Assembly (NCBI GenBank): GCA_934500855.1
Contig: CAKSUH010000040.1
Location: 1 to 9,550, forward strand
Reading direction: 5' to 3'
DNA length: 9,550 nucleotides
Source of the DNA: an uncultured Eubacteriales bacterium
GTDB lineage: Bacteria > Bacillota > Clostridia > Oscillospirales > CAG-272
Positions 1 to 7,080 of this stretch are shown piece by piece. How positions within the stretch are numbered: the first letter of the stretch is position 1; each line of letters starts with the position of its first letter. The translations under genes were made by a program, and so were the position numbers. The notes below the pieces were generated by a model. The model was not told where the DNA came from. It ran no database searches and was given only the letters and a program-made list of their open reading frames with translations.

Positions 1-1098
1 GCCTATGTCGAGGCAACGGGAGATGTTTACGCACGGTATTACACCGAGGAAGAGTACGCGGAGCTGACCGCCGAGAGCAACGGGGATTTCTGCGGCATCG
101 GCGTGACGGTGGTGCAGTCGACCTTCACTTATGACGGAAGCGAAAAAAAGGTTTATCGCGTGATTGAGGTCTACGAGGAGTCGCCCGCGATCGAAGCGGG
201 GATCTGCGCGGGAGATCTGATTTATGCGGTCAGGATCGAAAGCGTCTGGAAAACCGTCGGAGAGTTGGGCTTCGACAAAACCCTTCTTGCCATGCGCGGC
301 GAAGCGGGGACCGATGTGGAGGTCATGTTCCTGCGCGAGAGCGGGGAGAGTGTGGAGCGCCTGGAGCGGACGCTGACAAGGCGGAAGCTGGAGACGCATT
401 CGGTGCGTTCGGAGTTGCTGGAGAGTGACCAGACGGTCGGAATCCTGCACATCTCGGGCTTTGACATGACTACGCCGGGGCAGTTCAAATCGAATGTCAA
501 CAAGTTGCTTGACGCGGGCGTGAAGCATTTCGTATTCGATGTGCGCAACAATCCGGGCGGCGATCTGCAATCCATTGTGGCGGTCCTGTCCTATTTCCTC
601 GGCGAGGGGGATATGGTCATCAGCGCCATTGACAAGGACGAGAAGGTGGCGGGGACCTACACGGTCACCGAGCACACCTTCACCGATCGCTATGCGGGGT
701 GCAGCGTGGCAAAGGACGAAATCGGAATGTACCGGGATCTGGATTTTGCGGTCCTGTGCAACGAGAACACTGCGTCGGCGGCAGAGGTCTTTGTGGCAAC
801 CCTGCGCGATTACCGCACGGAGAAGGGATTCCGCGTGGACAATATCGTGGGAAACACCACCTTCGGAAAGGGCATCATGCAGACCACGCGGCGGATTCCG
901 TTTACGGACGGTACCGTAGCGTACCTGAAACTGACCACGCACGCGTATGTCACAAAGTGCGGTGAATCCTATCACGGCGTCGGCATCCGACCGGACATTG
1001 TTGCCGAACTGAGCGAGGAAGCAAAAAAGCAACCGTTGTCGGCACTGAAGCAGAGCGAGGACACACAGCTTCTGGCGGCGGTCGCGTTATTCAAATAA
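1..1098 (+). CDS. C-terminal processing protease (PDZ + peptidase S41), 5' end outside window
   Basis: This is a serine protease of the CtpA/Prc-like S41 family, which normally acts outside the cytoplasmic membrane and trims or degrades proteins at their C-termini. The frame is open from base 1, so the true start and any signal peptide or membrane anchor lie upstream; the ATG at 103 is internal because the conserved lead-in (residues 1-34 of the window frame, ending FCGIG) precedes it. A PDZ domain spans about residues 30-115 (SPAIEAG, then GDLIY). The protease core follows, with VGILHISGF at 146 and FDVRNNPGG at 179-187. The Ser/Lys dyad is visible: Ser259 in NTASAAE (codon 775-777) and Lys290 in TTFGKG (codon 868-870). 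The enzyme therefore looks active. Little follows the catalytic domain. greA begins 39 bp downstream with no terminator between, so the two may share a transcript. The family call is firm; the substrate is unknown. Confidence 0.93.
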   Translation, partial: AYVEATGDVYARYYTEEEYAELTAESNGDFCGIGVTVVQSTFTYDGSEKKVYRVIEVYEESPAIEAGICAGDLIYAVRIESVWKTVGELGFDKTLLAMRGEAGTDVEVMFLRESGESVERLERTLTRRKLETHSVRSELLESDQTVGILHISGFDMTTPGQFKSNVNKLLDAGVKHFVFDVRNNPGGDLQSIVAVLSYFLGEGDMVISAIDKDEKVAGTYTVTEHTFTDRYAGCSVAKDEIGMYRDLDFAVLCNENTASAAEVFVATLRDYRTEKGFRVDNIVGNTTFGKGIMQTTRRIPFTDGTVAYLKLTTHAYVTKCGESYHGVGIRPDIVAELSEEAKKQPLSALKQSEDTQLLAAVALFK

Positions 1099-1137
1099 CA
1101 CAAACTGAAAGCAGAAAAGCAAACGAGGAGCAAAACA

Positions 1138-1623
1138 ATGGCAAAGGGAAAGAAAATCACCTATACACAAGCAGGTTATCAGAAACTGATTGACGAACTG
1201 AACTATCTCAAGCTGGAGAAGCGCGAAAAGATCAAGAACGACATCGCCGTGGCGCGGTCGTTCGGAGACTTGTCCGAGAACTCCGAGTACGATGAAGCGA
1301 GAAACGAGCAGGCAAAGAACGAAGCACGCATCAAAGAACTGGAAGAACTGGTTGAAAACGCGGTGATTCTGGATGAATCGACCACCGATTTCAGCATGGC
1401 AAGCCTCGGCTCCACGGTAAAGCTGACGCTTAACGGCGGCGAGCCTGTGGAATATGCGCTGGTCAGCTCGAACGAGTCCAACCCCGCCGAGCACAAGATT
1501 TCCGACCAGTCGCCGATCGGCGCGGGCTTGATTGATATGCGCGCAGGAGACGAAAAGGACATCGAAACCCCCGCGGGAACGATTCATGTCGCGGTGCTGG
1601 AGGTCGGAAAGAGTCAGGCATAA
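1138..1623 (+). CDS. greA: Transcription elongation factor GreA
   Basis: GreA enters the RNA polymerase secondary channel and stimulates cleavage of the 3' end of backtracked RNA, rescuing stalled elongation complexes. The 161-residue length is close to the family norm of about 158. The N-terminal antiparallel coiled coil covers about residues 10-78 and carries the tip signature GDLSENSEY. Its acidic residues Asp44 and Glu47 correspond to the E. coli catalytic pair Asp41/Glu44. The C-terminal FKBP-like domain (about 86-158) contains the typical ISDQSPIGAGLI segment followed by GD and a TPAG turn. The ATG is supported by GAGGAG at 1125-1130, seven bases upstream. Intact acidic tip residues argue for true GreA rather than an anti-cleavage Gfh-type paralogue. 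No promoter is evident in the 39-bp gap from the protease gene, so read-through from upstream is likely. Transcription should end at the hairpin at 1760-1792. Confidence 0.97.
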   Translation: MAKGKKITYTQAGYQKLIDELNYLKLEKREKIKNDIAVARSFGDLSENSEYDEARNEQAKNEARIKELEELVENAVILDESTTDFSMASLGSTVKLTLNGGEPVEYALVSSNESNPAEHKISDQSPIGAGLIDMRAGDEKDIETPAGTIHVAVLEVGKSQA

Positions 1624-1691
1624 GCTCCTTCGGAATCGGCACAAGGCAAAGACAGAAGAAAAAATCCCCTTGTCAGAAGTTCTTGAAGGTT

Positions 1692-1723
1692 CTTAGGAAA
1701 CTTCTTTCAAGAAGTTTCCTAAG
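1692..1723. repeat. Perfect 15-bp inverted repeat between greA and the next gene
   Basis: Bases 1692-1706 and 1709-1723 are exact reverse complements, separated by only TC. As RNA this gives a long, mostly A/U stem with a loop of about 4-6 nt. No T-run follows, so it is not a canonical terminator. An alternative pairing exists: TTCTTGAA at 1680-1687 is complementary to TTCAAGAA at 1706-1713, extendable to about 10 pairs, and it would compete with the main stem. It could be a dispersed palindromic (REP-like) element, a processing or stability signal, or part of a leader. The inverted repeat is certain; its function is not known. Confidence 0.85.
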
Positions 1724-1728
1724 TGGGT

Positions 1729-1743
1729 TCGGGCAAAGCCCGA
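1729..1743 (+). other. Short GC-rich hairpin in the greA downstream gap
   Basis: TCGGGC (1729-1734) pairs with GCCCGA (1738-1743) around an AAA loop, and a G-T wobble (1728/1744) can extend it. It starts six bases after the long inverted repeat and ends 16 bases before the terminator stem, making it the middle of three consecutive hairpins. No T-run follows. The pairing is visible in the sequence; a role as spacer, processing site or part of a repeated element is guesswork. Confidence 0.55.
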
Positions 1744-1759
1744 GGTCTTATTACCCATA

Positions 1760-1792
1760 CGGGACCCGACCGCAAGGCGGGTCCCGCTTTTT
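1760..1792 (+). terminator. Intrinsic terminator, immediately upstream of the 1806 gene
   Basis: CGGGACCCG (1760-1768) pairs perfectly with CGGGTCCCG (1778-1786). Inside, an unpaired A1769 is followed by two more C-G pairs closing a GCAA (GNRA) tetraloop at 1772-1775. After C1787 comes TTTTT (1788-1792). This is a textbook Rho-independent terminator and most likely ends the greA transcript. The T-run finishes 13 bases before the next ATG and directly abuts its AGGAGA ribosome binding site, so it can equally act as an attenuator for that gene. Confidence 0.9.
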
Positions 1793-1805
1793 GTAGGAGA
1801 AAAAC

Positions 1806-2489
1806 ATGGAAGAAAAACACAACGCGCACGAAGTGGCGGAGCAATCGAAATTTCTGCGGTGGCTGGACAACTTCTGGTTTCATTATAAGTGGCAAACGAT
1901 TGCCGTTTTGCTGGTCGTTGTTCTGCTTGCGGTTACCCTGCCGCAATGCGGAAAAAGCGAAGGCAACGGAATAACGGTCACATTTGCGGGCGGTTATGTC
2001 ATGACCAATGAGGAACAGTCCGGGCTGAAGAGCGTGCTGGGGGCGGCGGACGGAGATCTGCGGGTTACGATGGGGCAGTATTCGATTCTCACCGAAGAGG
2101 AGATCGTTGCCAATAATACCTATACGGACCCCCAAACGGGCGAGGAGAAGCTCGATACCGTTGGGCGGAATCTGGACAGAGGCTACAACCAAGACCGCAT
2201 CCGAACGCTGCAAAGCTATCTCATGACGGGGGACTGCGGAATCTGGATTGTCAGCCCGTATGTGTATGAAAACTGGTTTGAGGGAAAGATTCAGATTGCG
2301 GAGAACCGCCGACTGGGCGACCTCCCAATTTTTGAAGAATACGGCGTAACGCAGTTCATGGTAAAAGCCTGCGGGGATTACCGTGTGATTCTGACGCGTT
2401 CGGTGATGGGAGAAACATCGAAGGACAGCGCGTTCGAAGCGGTCCGTGCTTACTACGAACGGCTGACGGGAACGACCGCGGGCGACTGA
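1806..2489 (+). CDS. Single-pass membrane protein of unknown function (227 aa)
   Basis: I do not recognise a characterised function. The cytoplasmic N-terminus (residues 1-29) is rich in charged and aromatic residues, with the short signature WLDNFWFHYKW (19-29). I associate similar aromatic-then-transmembrane starts with hypothetical Clostridia membrane proteins; that is recollection, not a search result. One hydrophobic helix follows at about residues 30-45. The remaining 180 or so residues are mixed alpha/beta in composition, have no further membrane segment, and should lie outside the membrane. LPQC at 45-48 resembles a lipobox but lacks the small residue required before Cys, so lipidation is unlikely. 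The ATG is supported by AGGAGA at 1795-1800. The gene follows a strong terminator with no visible space for its own promoter. It is followed by a 177-bp gap with a new promoter, so it may be monocistronic or depend on read-through from greA. Confidence 0.85.
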   Translation: MEEKHNAHEVAEQSKFLRWLDNFWFHYKWQTIAVLLVVVLLAVTLPQCGKSEGNGITVTFAGGYVMTNEEQSGLKSVLGAADGDLRVTMGQYSILTEEEIVANNTYTDPQTGEEKLDTVGRNLDRGYNQDRIRTLQSYLMTGDCGIWIVSPYVYENWFEGKIQIAENRRLGDLPIFEEYGVTQFMVKACGDYRVILTRSVMGETSKDSAFEAVRAYYERLTGTTAGD

Positions 2490-2589
2490 CCTCGACCTGC
2501 GCGTGCGGGTTTCGACCGGAAAGAACCCGAAAAATCGTTTTCTGTCGAAGGATTTTCGCAGTTTTCGGACGGAAAATTTCAAAAAACTC

Positions 2590-2618
2590 TATACAAATAC
2601 GCTTTTTTATGATAAAAT
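2590..2618 (+). promoter_or_regulatory. Candidate sigma-A promoter for the rlmB-like operon
   Basis: In an AT-rich stretch of an otherwise GC-rich window, TATACA (2590-2595, 4/6 match to TTGACA) and TAAAAT (2613-2618, 5/6 match to TATAAT) are separated by exactly 17 bp. Transcription would begin near 2625, giving a leader of about 40 nt before the ATG at 2667. Position, spacing and composition all fit, but a TATGAT at 2608-2613 is an overlapping alternative -10. No operator-like palindrome is evident. Confidence 0.65.
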
Positions 2619-2666
2619 ATCAAGTGAGTTCAGACTTGCTTACCAATCGGAGGAACCGTACATCAA

Positions 2667-3659
2667 ATGGAGAACAATCGGAAGAACAGAACGAGACAAG
2701 GCGACCGTGACAACCGCGAGGGGGCGAAAAAGCCGCGTTTTGCGCAGGGAGGTCCCGAAAGAGGGGACAGGTCCCGCCGTGAAGGACAAAAGGCGGAGGC
2801 TAAGCCGTATGCCAAGCCCTATAAAAAGCCGTATGTGAAGCAGAACGAAAAGCCGACGGTCAAACCGGCGGGTGAAACGGAATTCGGAGAAGTGCCTGCG
2901 GACGGCATCCACGGCGATTACGAAAACGGCGCGGTCATCGGTCGGAGCGCGGTGCGGGAACTGTTGAAATCCGAGCGCCCGATCGATAAAATTCTCGTGC
3001 AGAAGGGCGAGCGGACAGGCTCGATTACGGTTCTTGTCGCGCAGGCGATTGCACGGAAGATTCCCGTTATCGAAGTGGAACGGCAGAAGCTGGACAGCGT
3101 GTCGGGTTTTGCGCCGCATCAGGGAATTGTCGCCATGGCGGCGGAGAAGGAATATTGCTCGGTGGCGGATATCCTTGCCATTGCCAAGGAACGCGGGGAA
3201 GCGCCGCTGGTCGTGATCTGTGACGGCGTGACCGACCCCTATAACCTCGGCGCCATCATCCGTTGCGCGGAATGTTGCGGTGCGCACGGTCTTGTAATCC
3301 CCAAGCGTCGCGCCGCAGGGCTGACCCCGCTCGTCACCAAAGCGTCGGCAGGTGCGATCGAGCATCTCGCCATTGCAAAGGTTGCGAATATTGCCGCTGC
3401 CGTGGAGGAACTCAAGGAAGCGGGCGTGTGGGTTTATGCCGCGGAAGCAGGCGGAAGCAGTCTGTGGAAAACCGATTTTTCGGGAGCCTGTGCAATCGTC
3501 ATGGGCAGCGAGGGGGACGGGGTGTCGCAGGTTGTCAGAAAAGCCTGCGACGGGATCGTGTCCATCCCGATTTACGGTCAGGTCAATTCGTTCAATGTGT
3601 CCACTGCGGCGGCGGTGATCCTTGCCGAGGTCGCAAGACAGCAGCATAAGGAAGGCTGA
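2667..3659 (+). CDS. rlmB: TrmH/SpoU-family RNA 2'-O-methyltransferase, RlmB-like, with basic N-terminal extension
   Basis: This is a SAM-dependent RNA 2'-O-ribose methyltransferase; the closest well-known relative, RlmB, methylates G2251 of 23S rRNA in the peptidyl-transferase P-loop. Residues 1 to about 83 are disordered, strongly basic and repetitive, including a KPYAKPYKKPYVK stretch at 46-58. They are followed by the L30e-like substrate-binding domain (about 84-160, IGRSAVRELL and FAPHQGIVA). The SPOUT catalytic domain (about 175-325) shows all three motifs: DPYNLGAIIR at 190-199 with Asn193 and Arg199, VMGSEGDG at 278-285, and IPIYGQVNSFNVS at 300-312. The trefoil-knot methylase is therefore complete. 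GGAGG at 2649-2653 lies 13 nt before the ATG, a little far, but no other in-frame start is better placed. A promoter lies at 2590-2618. The next gene starts 41 bp downstream with no terminator. The family is certain; RlmB versus another TrmH paralogue is likely but not provable here. Confidence 0.9.
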   Translation: MENNRKNRTRQGDRDNREGAKKPRFAQGGPERGDRSRREGQKAEAKPYAKPYKKPYVKQNEKPTVKPAGETEFGEVPADGIHGDYENGAVIGRSAVRELLKSERPIDKILVQKGERTGSITVLVAQAIARKIPVIEVERQKLDSVSGFAPHQGIVAMAAEKEYCSVADILAIAKERGEAPLVVICDGVTDPYNLGAIIRCAECCGAHGLVIPKRRAAGLTPLVTKASAGAIEHLAIAKVANIAAAVEELKEAGVWVYAAEAGGSSLWKTDFSGACAIVMGSEGDGVSQVVRKACDGIVSIPIYGQVNSFNVSTAAAVILAEVARQQHKEG

Positions 3660-3700
3660 AAGAAGAAAACGGAATTTCGGGGAAAGGAGCGACGGTTGCG

Positions 3701-6700
3701 GTGAAGAAAAACGGGACGGATGCACAGAAAACGGACGAGTTGGTCCGAAAGCTGCAGGAATCCCTGCTTGCGGAAAAGCGGCGGGAGAAGAAGATGGCGG
3801 ACGATACGGATGACGCGGATTTTCAGGCGAAAATCGCGGGGATGCTGAAAAATGTGACCGACGGAGTCGCAAACGGGCAGGAAAAGCCCGCAAAAGCAAC
3901 GCCGGGCAATGCCGAATCCCGAAAGCCCGCAGAGGAAAAAACCGCTCGGGCAAAGCCGAAGTCGGAAGCGAAAAAGGAAACTCCGAAAGCAGAACCGAAG
4001 GAAGAACCGAAGGTAACGCCGACGGAAACGCCAAAGGCGGAGAAAATGTCCGAGGAACCGAAAGCAGAACCGATAACGGAACCGAAAGCGGAGCCGGGCG
4101 AGAAAAAGTCGGAGAAGCATATTCCCGAGGCACTCCGCCGCCTGACGGAGGATTTTTCTGTTGCACCCGAGTCGGAGACGGAGCCGAAACCGGAACCGAA
4201 ACCAGAGCCGAAACCGGAGCCGAAACCCGAGCCGAAACCCGAGCCGAAGCCCGAGCCGAAGCCCGAGCCGAAACCGGAGCCGAAGCCCGAGCCGAAGCCG
4301 GAGCCGAAACCGGAGCCGAAGCCCGAGCCGAAGCCGAAGCCGAAGCCGAAGCCGAAACCGGAGCCGAAACCGGAGCCGAAACCCGAGCCAAAGCCGGAAC
4401 CGATTCGGAATGCACCTTCAATAACTTCGTCGGAACAGGAGGAAGCCGTGCAGGAAAAGAAAGAAAAGAATCCCAAAGATGCGGAAACGCCGACGGCAAA
4501 GCAAGAAATGCCGCCGATCGTAATCGGCACAAAAACGGGCGGAGCAGAGCCGTCGGTCGGTGCCTGCGCCGAGGCTCCGATCGTCATCAAGCCGCGCGGG
4601 ACTGCAACACGGGCGGTGCCGAAGCAGGTCAACGAGGGCGCACCTTCCGAACGCACGGACGCACCGTCGGACAAGCCGGAACCGAAGCCCGAGGCAAAGA
4701 AAATACAGTCGGGTATCAGCCTGCCGCGTTCCCATCGCGCAGAGCGCCCGTGGGAGACTGCATCGGCGCCGCAGACCGCGCCCGCACGCACGGAAAAAAC
4801 GGAAAAACGGGAGACTTCCGAAAAGACTTCCGAAAAGACTTCCGCCGTTGGGAGTGCAAGTCCCAAAAAGCGGGAGGAAAAGCGGACGGCGAATGCGGAT
4901 TCGTCGCGAAACGGTTTCCGTCTGCCGTCCAAACGCCCGAAAAAGATCAACCGCACGCCCATTGCAACTCTTCCCGAGGATGAGCATCTGGACGAGGCGC
5001 TTGACGATACGGTGACCGATACGGTCCCCGAGCTGTTGCCGATGGAAGAGCCGGATCTTCCGGAAGTTGGTCGGGACGGCAAAAAAACCTCTGCGTTTGC
5101 ACGCAGACGGGAGAGAAAACGGCAGGAACTTGCGGATTCCGCCGACGCACTGGAGGTCATCTGCCGCCGCACGGGTATGAGCGAGGACGACATCGCGATG
5201 CTTCTGGAGCTGGGGTATGACAACGAGCTGGGGCGGCTGGTCGGCTATGAAACGCTGAAAAGACTGCGCAACGAGCACAGGCAAAAGACCCGCGAGGCGG
5301 AGCATCGGCGTTTCCGCACGGCATTCGGTTATCGCGGTGAGGACGGAGCCGACGGAGGCAACAGACAGACAACGCTTGCCGCCTACGCGCATGACCGAAA
5401 CAGTTTGGTCCTGCGTGTGGTGCTGACGGCACTGTGCGCGCTTCTTTTGGCGTTTGCGGATATTCCGGGGCTTTGGGGCGGTGCGTCCGATGCTTACCGT
5501 TCCTCCTACCCGTGGCTGTTCCCGCTCGTCTCCCTGCTGCTTCTGACGGGGGCGGCAGCGCTGTCCTACCGTCAGATCGATGCGGGATTGCGCAGCTTCT
5601 TCCGCTTTACCCCCACGCCTTATTCAACCGTAGCCCTTTTGACCCCCGTAGCGCTTCTTTACGGCGCGGCGGTGCTGATTGCGGGCGGTCCCAAAGAAAT
5701 GCAGCCGATCGGATTCGGAACGGCGTGCGCGCTTCTTCTGACGGCACTCTGCGACGCCTTGCGTCTGGCGTGCGAAATGCGGAGTTACCGTCTGATTACG
5801 GCGGAGGGGGAAAAGACGGTTCTTGACGCAACCGAGCCGCGCAAGAAAAAACTGCGGAACGGCGAGCGGATTGTGCGGATTATCAACGATGAGATCGACC
5901 AGAACCTTTATCGTGTCCGCAAGAGCGGTCGGGTTGCGGGCTTCTTCCATCGGTGCAACGATTTTTCTTCTGCGGCATTTCCGTTTACGATTCTGATCTG
6001 CCTTTCGTTCTGCGTTGCAATCCTGTGCGGACTGATCGGCGCCGTGCGTGCCGACAGTTTTGCGGCGGGGCTTTCCTCCTTTGCCGTGACCCTGATGTTC
6101 TCGGCTCCGACCTCTGCCGTGCTCCTCTATTTCTATCCGCTCTGCCGCGCGAGCCGCGGACTTGCGGAACGGAACGAGGTGCTGATCGGCGAAGGTTCCG
6201 TGACCGAATACAGTCAGTCAAAAACCGTGATTTTCAATGACAGCGATATGTATGCCGCGCAGAAATGCACGCAGATTTCGGTCCGTGACGGAGAGGATTT
6301 CCGTCACGATATGAAGCTGGCGGGAGCGCTGTTCCGCAGAATGGGCGGAACGATGGATGCCGTCGGCATGAGCGCTCCGGGCAAGACGGACGAAGAACTG
6401 CCCGTGGTATTCCTGCGCATGACCGAGGGCGGGACCGAGGCGCTTGTGGACAACCGATACCATCTGCTGGCGGGAACCGCGGAGTTCCTCGGAAAGAGCG
6501 GCGTTCGGATTCCGAGAGAGAGCACCGACCGTCGGGCGCGGCGCGCGGAAAATGTCAGCCTGATGTATGTTGCCGTTGACGGGGTTCTGAAACTCAGCTA
6601 CGAGATGGAGTACACCTCATCCCGCACCTTTGAAGCCATGGCAACGCTGCTTGCCGAGGCGGATACCGTGACGGCGATCCGAACCTACGATCCCAACCTC

Positions 6701-7075
6701 AGCGAAGCCTTTCTGCGCTCAAGCCGCGGAGACGGCGCCGCCTATGTGCGGGTGGTCACGCCCGGCAGATACGAGCAGGACAGCGTGCAGGAGGTGGTGG
6801 ATTCCGGAGCGGTCGCACTCGGAAAAACGACCGACATTGCAGGTCCTGTCTGCGCCGCAAGCGCAATTGTCGGACTGCGACGGATCGGTTATCGCGTTCT
6901 TTGCGGCGCAACCGCAGTCGGTGCCGTACTGGGGACCGTGTTCGGCTTTCTCGGAACGCTTCCCGGCTGGGCGATGGTTCTGAGTCCGCTCCTGTACCGC
7001 CTGTTCTGGGATCTTTCCGTCTGTGTTGCGGCATGGATCATGCTTCCCGGCGGAAACGGAACGCAAAACGATTGA
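3701..7075 (+). CDS. Large membrane protein: disordered N-terminus fused to a degenerate P1B-type ATPase-like module
   Basis: Residues 1-60 look helical. Residues 60-470 are low complexity (Pro, Lys, Glu, Ala, Thr), including the EPKP repeat at 161-234 and two PIVI motifs (272-275, 293-296). A compact helical segment follows (about 478-526, with [18 protein letters not shown]). Eight hydrophobic helices lie near 570-588, 604-621, 641-661, 671-690, 757-780, 787-812, 1066-1086 and 1088-1114, a 4+2+2 pattern like P1B ATPases. The P/N region (about 813-1060) has family-like phrases ([25 protein letters not shown]), but DKTGT is NDSDM (846-850), CPC is SAPT (801-804), the HP site is lost, TGDN is TYDPN (995-999), and GDGxND is replaced near 1020-1027. 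The loop carrying the actuator domain (691-756) is short and lacks TGE. Transport activity is therefore unlikely; a scaffold or sensor role is speculation. GTG 3701 follows AGGAG (3685-3689); ATG 3794, with GGGAG upstream, is an alternative start. Expression and gene are near certain; the ATPase ancestry is my inference. Confidence 0.82.
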   Translation: MKKNGTDAQKTDELVRKLQESLLAEKRREKKMADDTDDADFQAKIAGMLKNVTDGVANGQEKPAKATPGNAESRKPAEEKTARAKPKSEAKKETPKAEPKEEPKVTPTETPKAEKMSEEPKAEPITEPKAEPGEKKSEKHIPEALRRLTEDFSVAPESETEPKPEPKPEPKPEPKPEPKPEPKPEPKPEPKPEPKPEPKPEPKPEPKPEPKPKPKPKPKPEPKPEPKPEPKPEPIRNAPSITSSEQEEAVQEKKEKNPKDAETPTAKQEMPPIVIGTKTGGAEPSVGACAEAPIVIKPRGTATRAVPKQVNEGAPSERTDAPSDKPEPKPEAKKIQSGISLPRSHRAERPWETASAPQTAPARTEKTEKRETSEKTSEKTSAVGSASPKKREEKRTANADSSRNGFRLPSKRPKKINRTPIATLPEDEHLDEALDDTVTDTVPELLPMEEPDLPEVGRDGKKTSAFARRRERKRQELADSADALEVICRRTGMSEDDIAMLLELGYDNELGRLVGYETLKRLRNEHRQKTREAEHRRFRTAFGYRGEDGADGGNRQTTLAAYAHDRNSLVLRVVLTALCALLLAFADIPGLWGGASDAYRSSYPWLFPLVSLLLLTGAAALSYRQIDAGLRSFFRFTPTPYSTVALLTPVALLYGAAVLIAGGPKEMQPIGFGTACALLLTALCDALRLACEMRSYRLITAEGEKTVLDATEPRKKKLRNGERIVRIINDEIDQNLYRVRKSGRVAGFFHRCNDFSSAAFPFTILICLSFCVAILCGLIGAVRADSFAAGLSSFAVTLMFSAPTSAVLLYFYPLCRASRGLAERNEVLIGEGSVTEYSQSKTVIFNDSDMYAAQKCTQISVRDGEDFRHDMKLAGALFRRMGGTMDAVGMSAPGKTDEELPVVFLRMTEGGTEALVDNRYHLLAGTAEFLGKSGVRIPRESTDRRARRAENVSLMYVAVDGVLKLSYEMEYTSSRTFEAMATLLAEADTVTAIRTYDPNLSEAFLRSSRGDGAAYVRVVTPGRYEQDSVQEVVDSGAVALGKTTDIAGPVCAASAIVGLRRIGYRVLCGATAVGAVLGTVFGFLGTLPGWAMVLSPLLYRLFWDLSVCVAAWIMLPGGNGTQND
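4181..4402 (+). repeat. In-frame EPKP tandem repeat (12-bp units)
   Basis: This stretch encodes residues 161-234 of the large membrane protein: 13 EPKP units, then two KPKP units, three more EPKP units and a final EP. The DNA unit is 12 bp (Glu-Pro-Lys-Pro), with synonymous variation between units (GAG/GAA, AAA/AAG, CCG/CCC/CCA). Inside it, AAGCCG is repeated four times exactly at 4331-4354, followed by AAACCG, which produces the KPKP interruption. The encoded segment should be an extended, rigid, polyproline-like charged rod. Twelve- and six-bp units keep the frame whatever the copy number, so length variation between strains is expected. Confidence 0.95.
4814..4843 (+). repeat. Short in-frame 12-bp repeat (TSEK)
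   Basis: ACTTCCGAAAAG occurs exactly twice (4814-4825 and 4826-4837), followed by half a further unit (ACTTCC, 4838-4843). It encodes [10 protein letters not shown] within residues 372-381 of the large membrane protein. Unlike the EPKP tract the copies are identical, which suggests a recent slippage duplication. It lies in the disordered region and should not affect the fold. Confidence 0.85.
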
Positions 7076-7080
7076 ATGAC

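Noticed and set aside
103..105. ATG 103 as the protease start
   Set aside because: Conserved S41-family sequence continues upstream in frame to base 1, and no ribosome binding site precedes this ATG.
1624..1805. Known riboswitch or T-box leader upstream of the 227-aa gene
   Set aside because: The hairpins are simple stems; I could not see a conserved core of any riboswitch class or a T-box sequence.
1941..1952. Lipobox (LPQC) in the 227-aa membrane protein
   Set aside because: The residue before Cys is Gln rather than Gly, Ala or Ser, and the hydrophobic stretch fits a plain membrane anchor better.
2506..2529. Possible terminator after the 227-aa gene (CGGGTT paired with AACCCG)
   Set aside because: The stem is only six or seven pairs with a ten-base or larger loop, and no T-run follows.
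2503..2838. Plus-strand open frame of 111 codons
   Set aside because: It runs through the promoter gap and the start of the rlmB-like gene in another frame and yields a basic, featureless peptide.
4181..4402. Possible CRISPR-like or minisatellite array
   Set aside because: The units are 12 bp, directly adjacent, without spacers, and they stay in frame inside a gene.
2640..4532. Minus-strand open frame (630 codons) across the rlmB-like gene and the start of the large gene
   Set aside because: It overlaps two well-supported + strand genes, and its low-complexity Ser/Ala/Val part is just the complement of the EPKP repeat.
3823..5223. Minus-strand frame with a Gly-Phe-Gly-Ser repeat resembling a structural protein
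   Set aside because: The repeat is the mirror of the EPKP tract in another frame; there is no supporting start signal, and the + strand frame continues into a membrane module.
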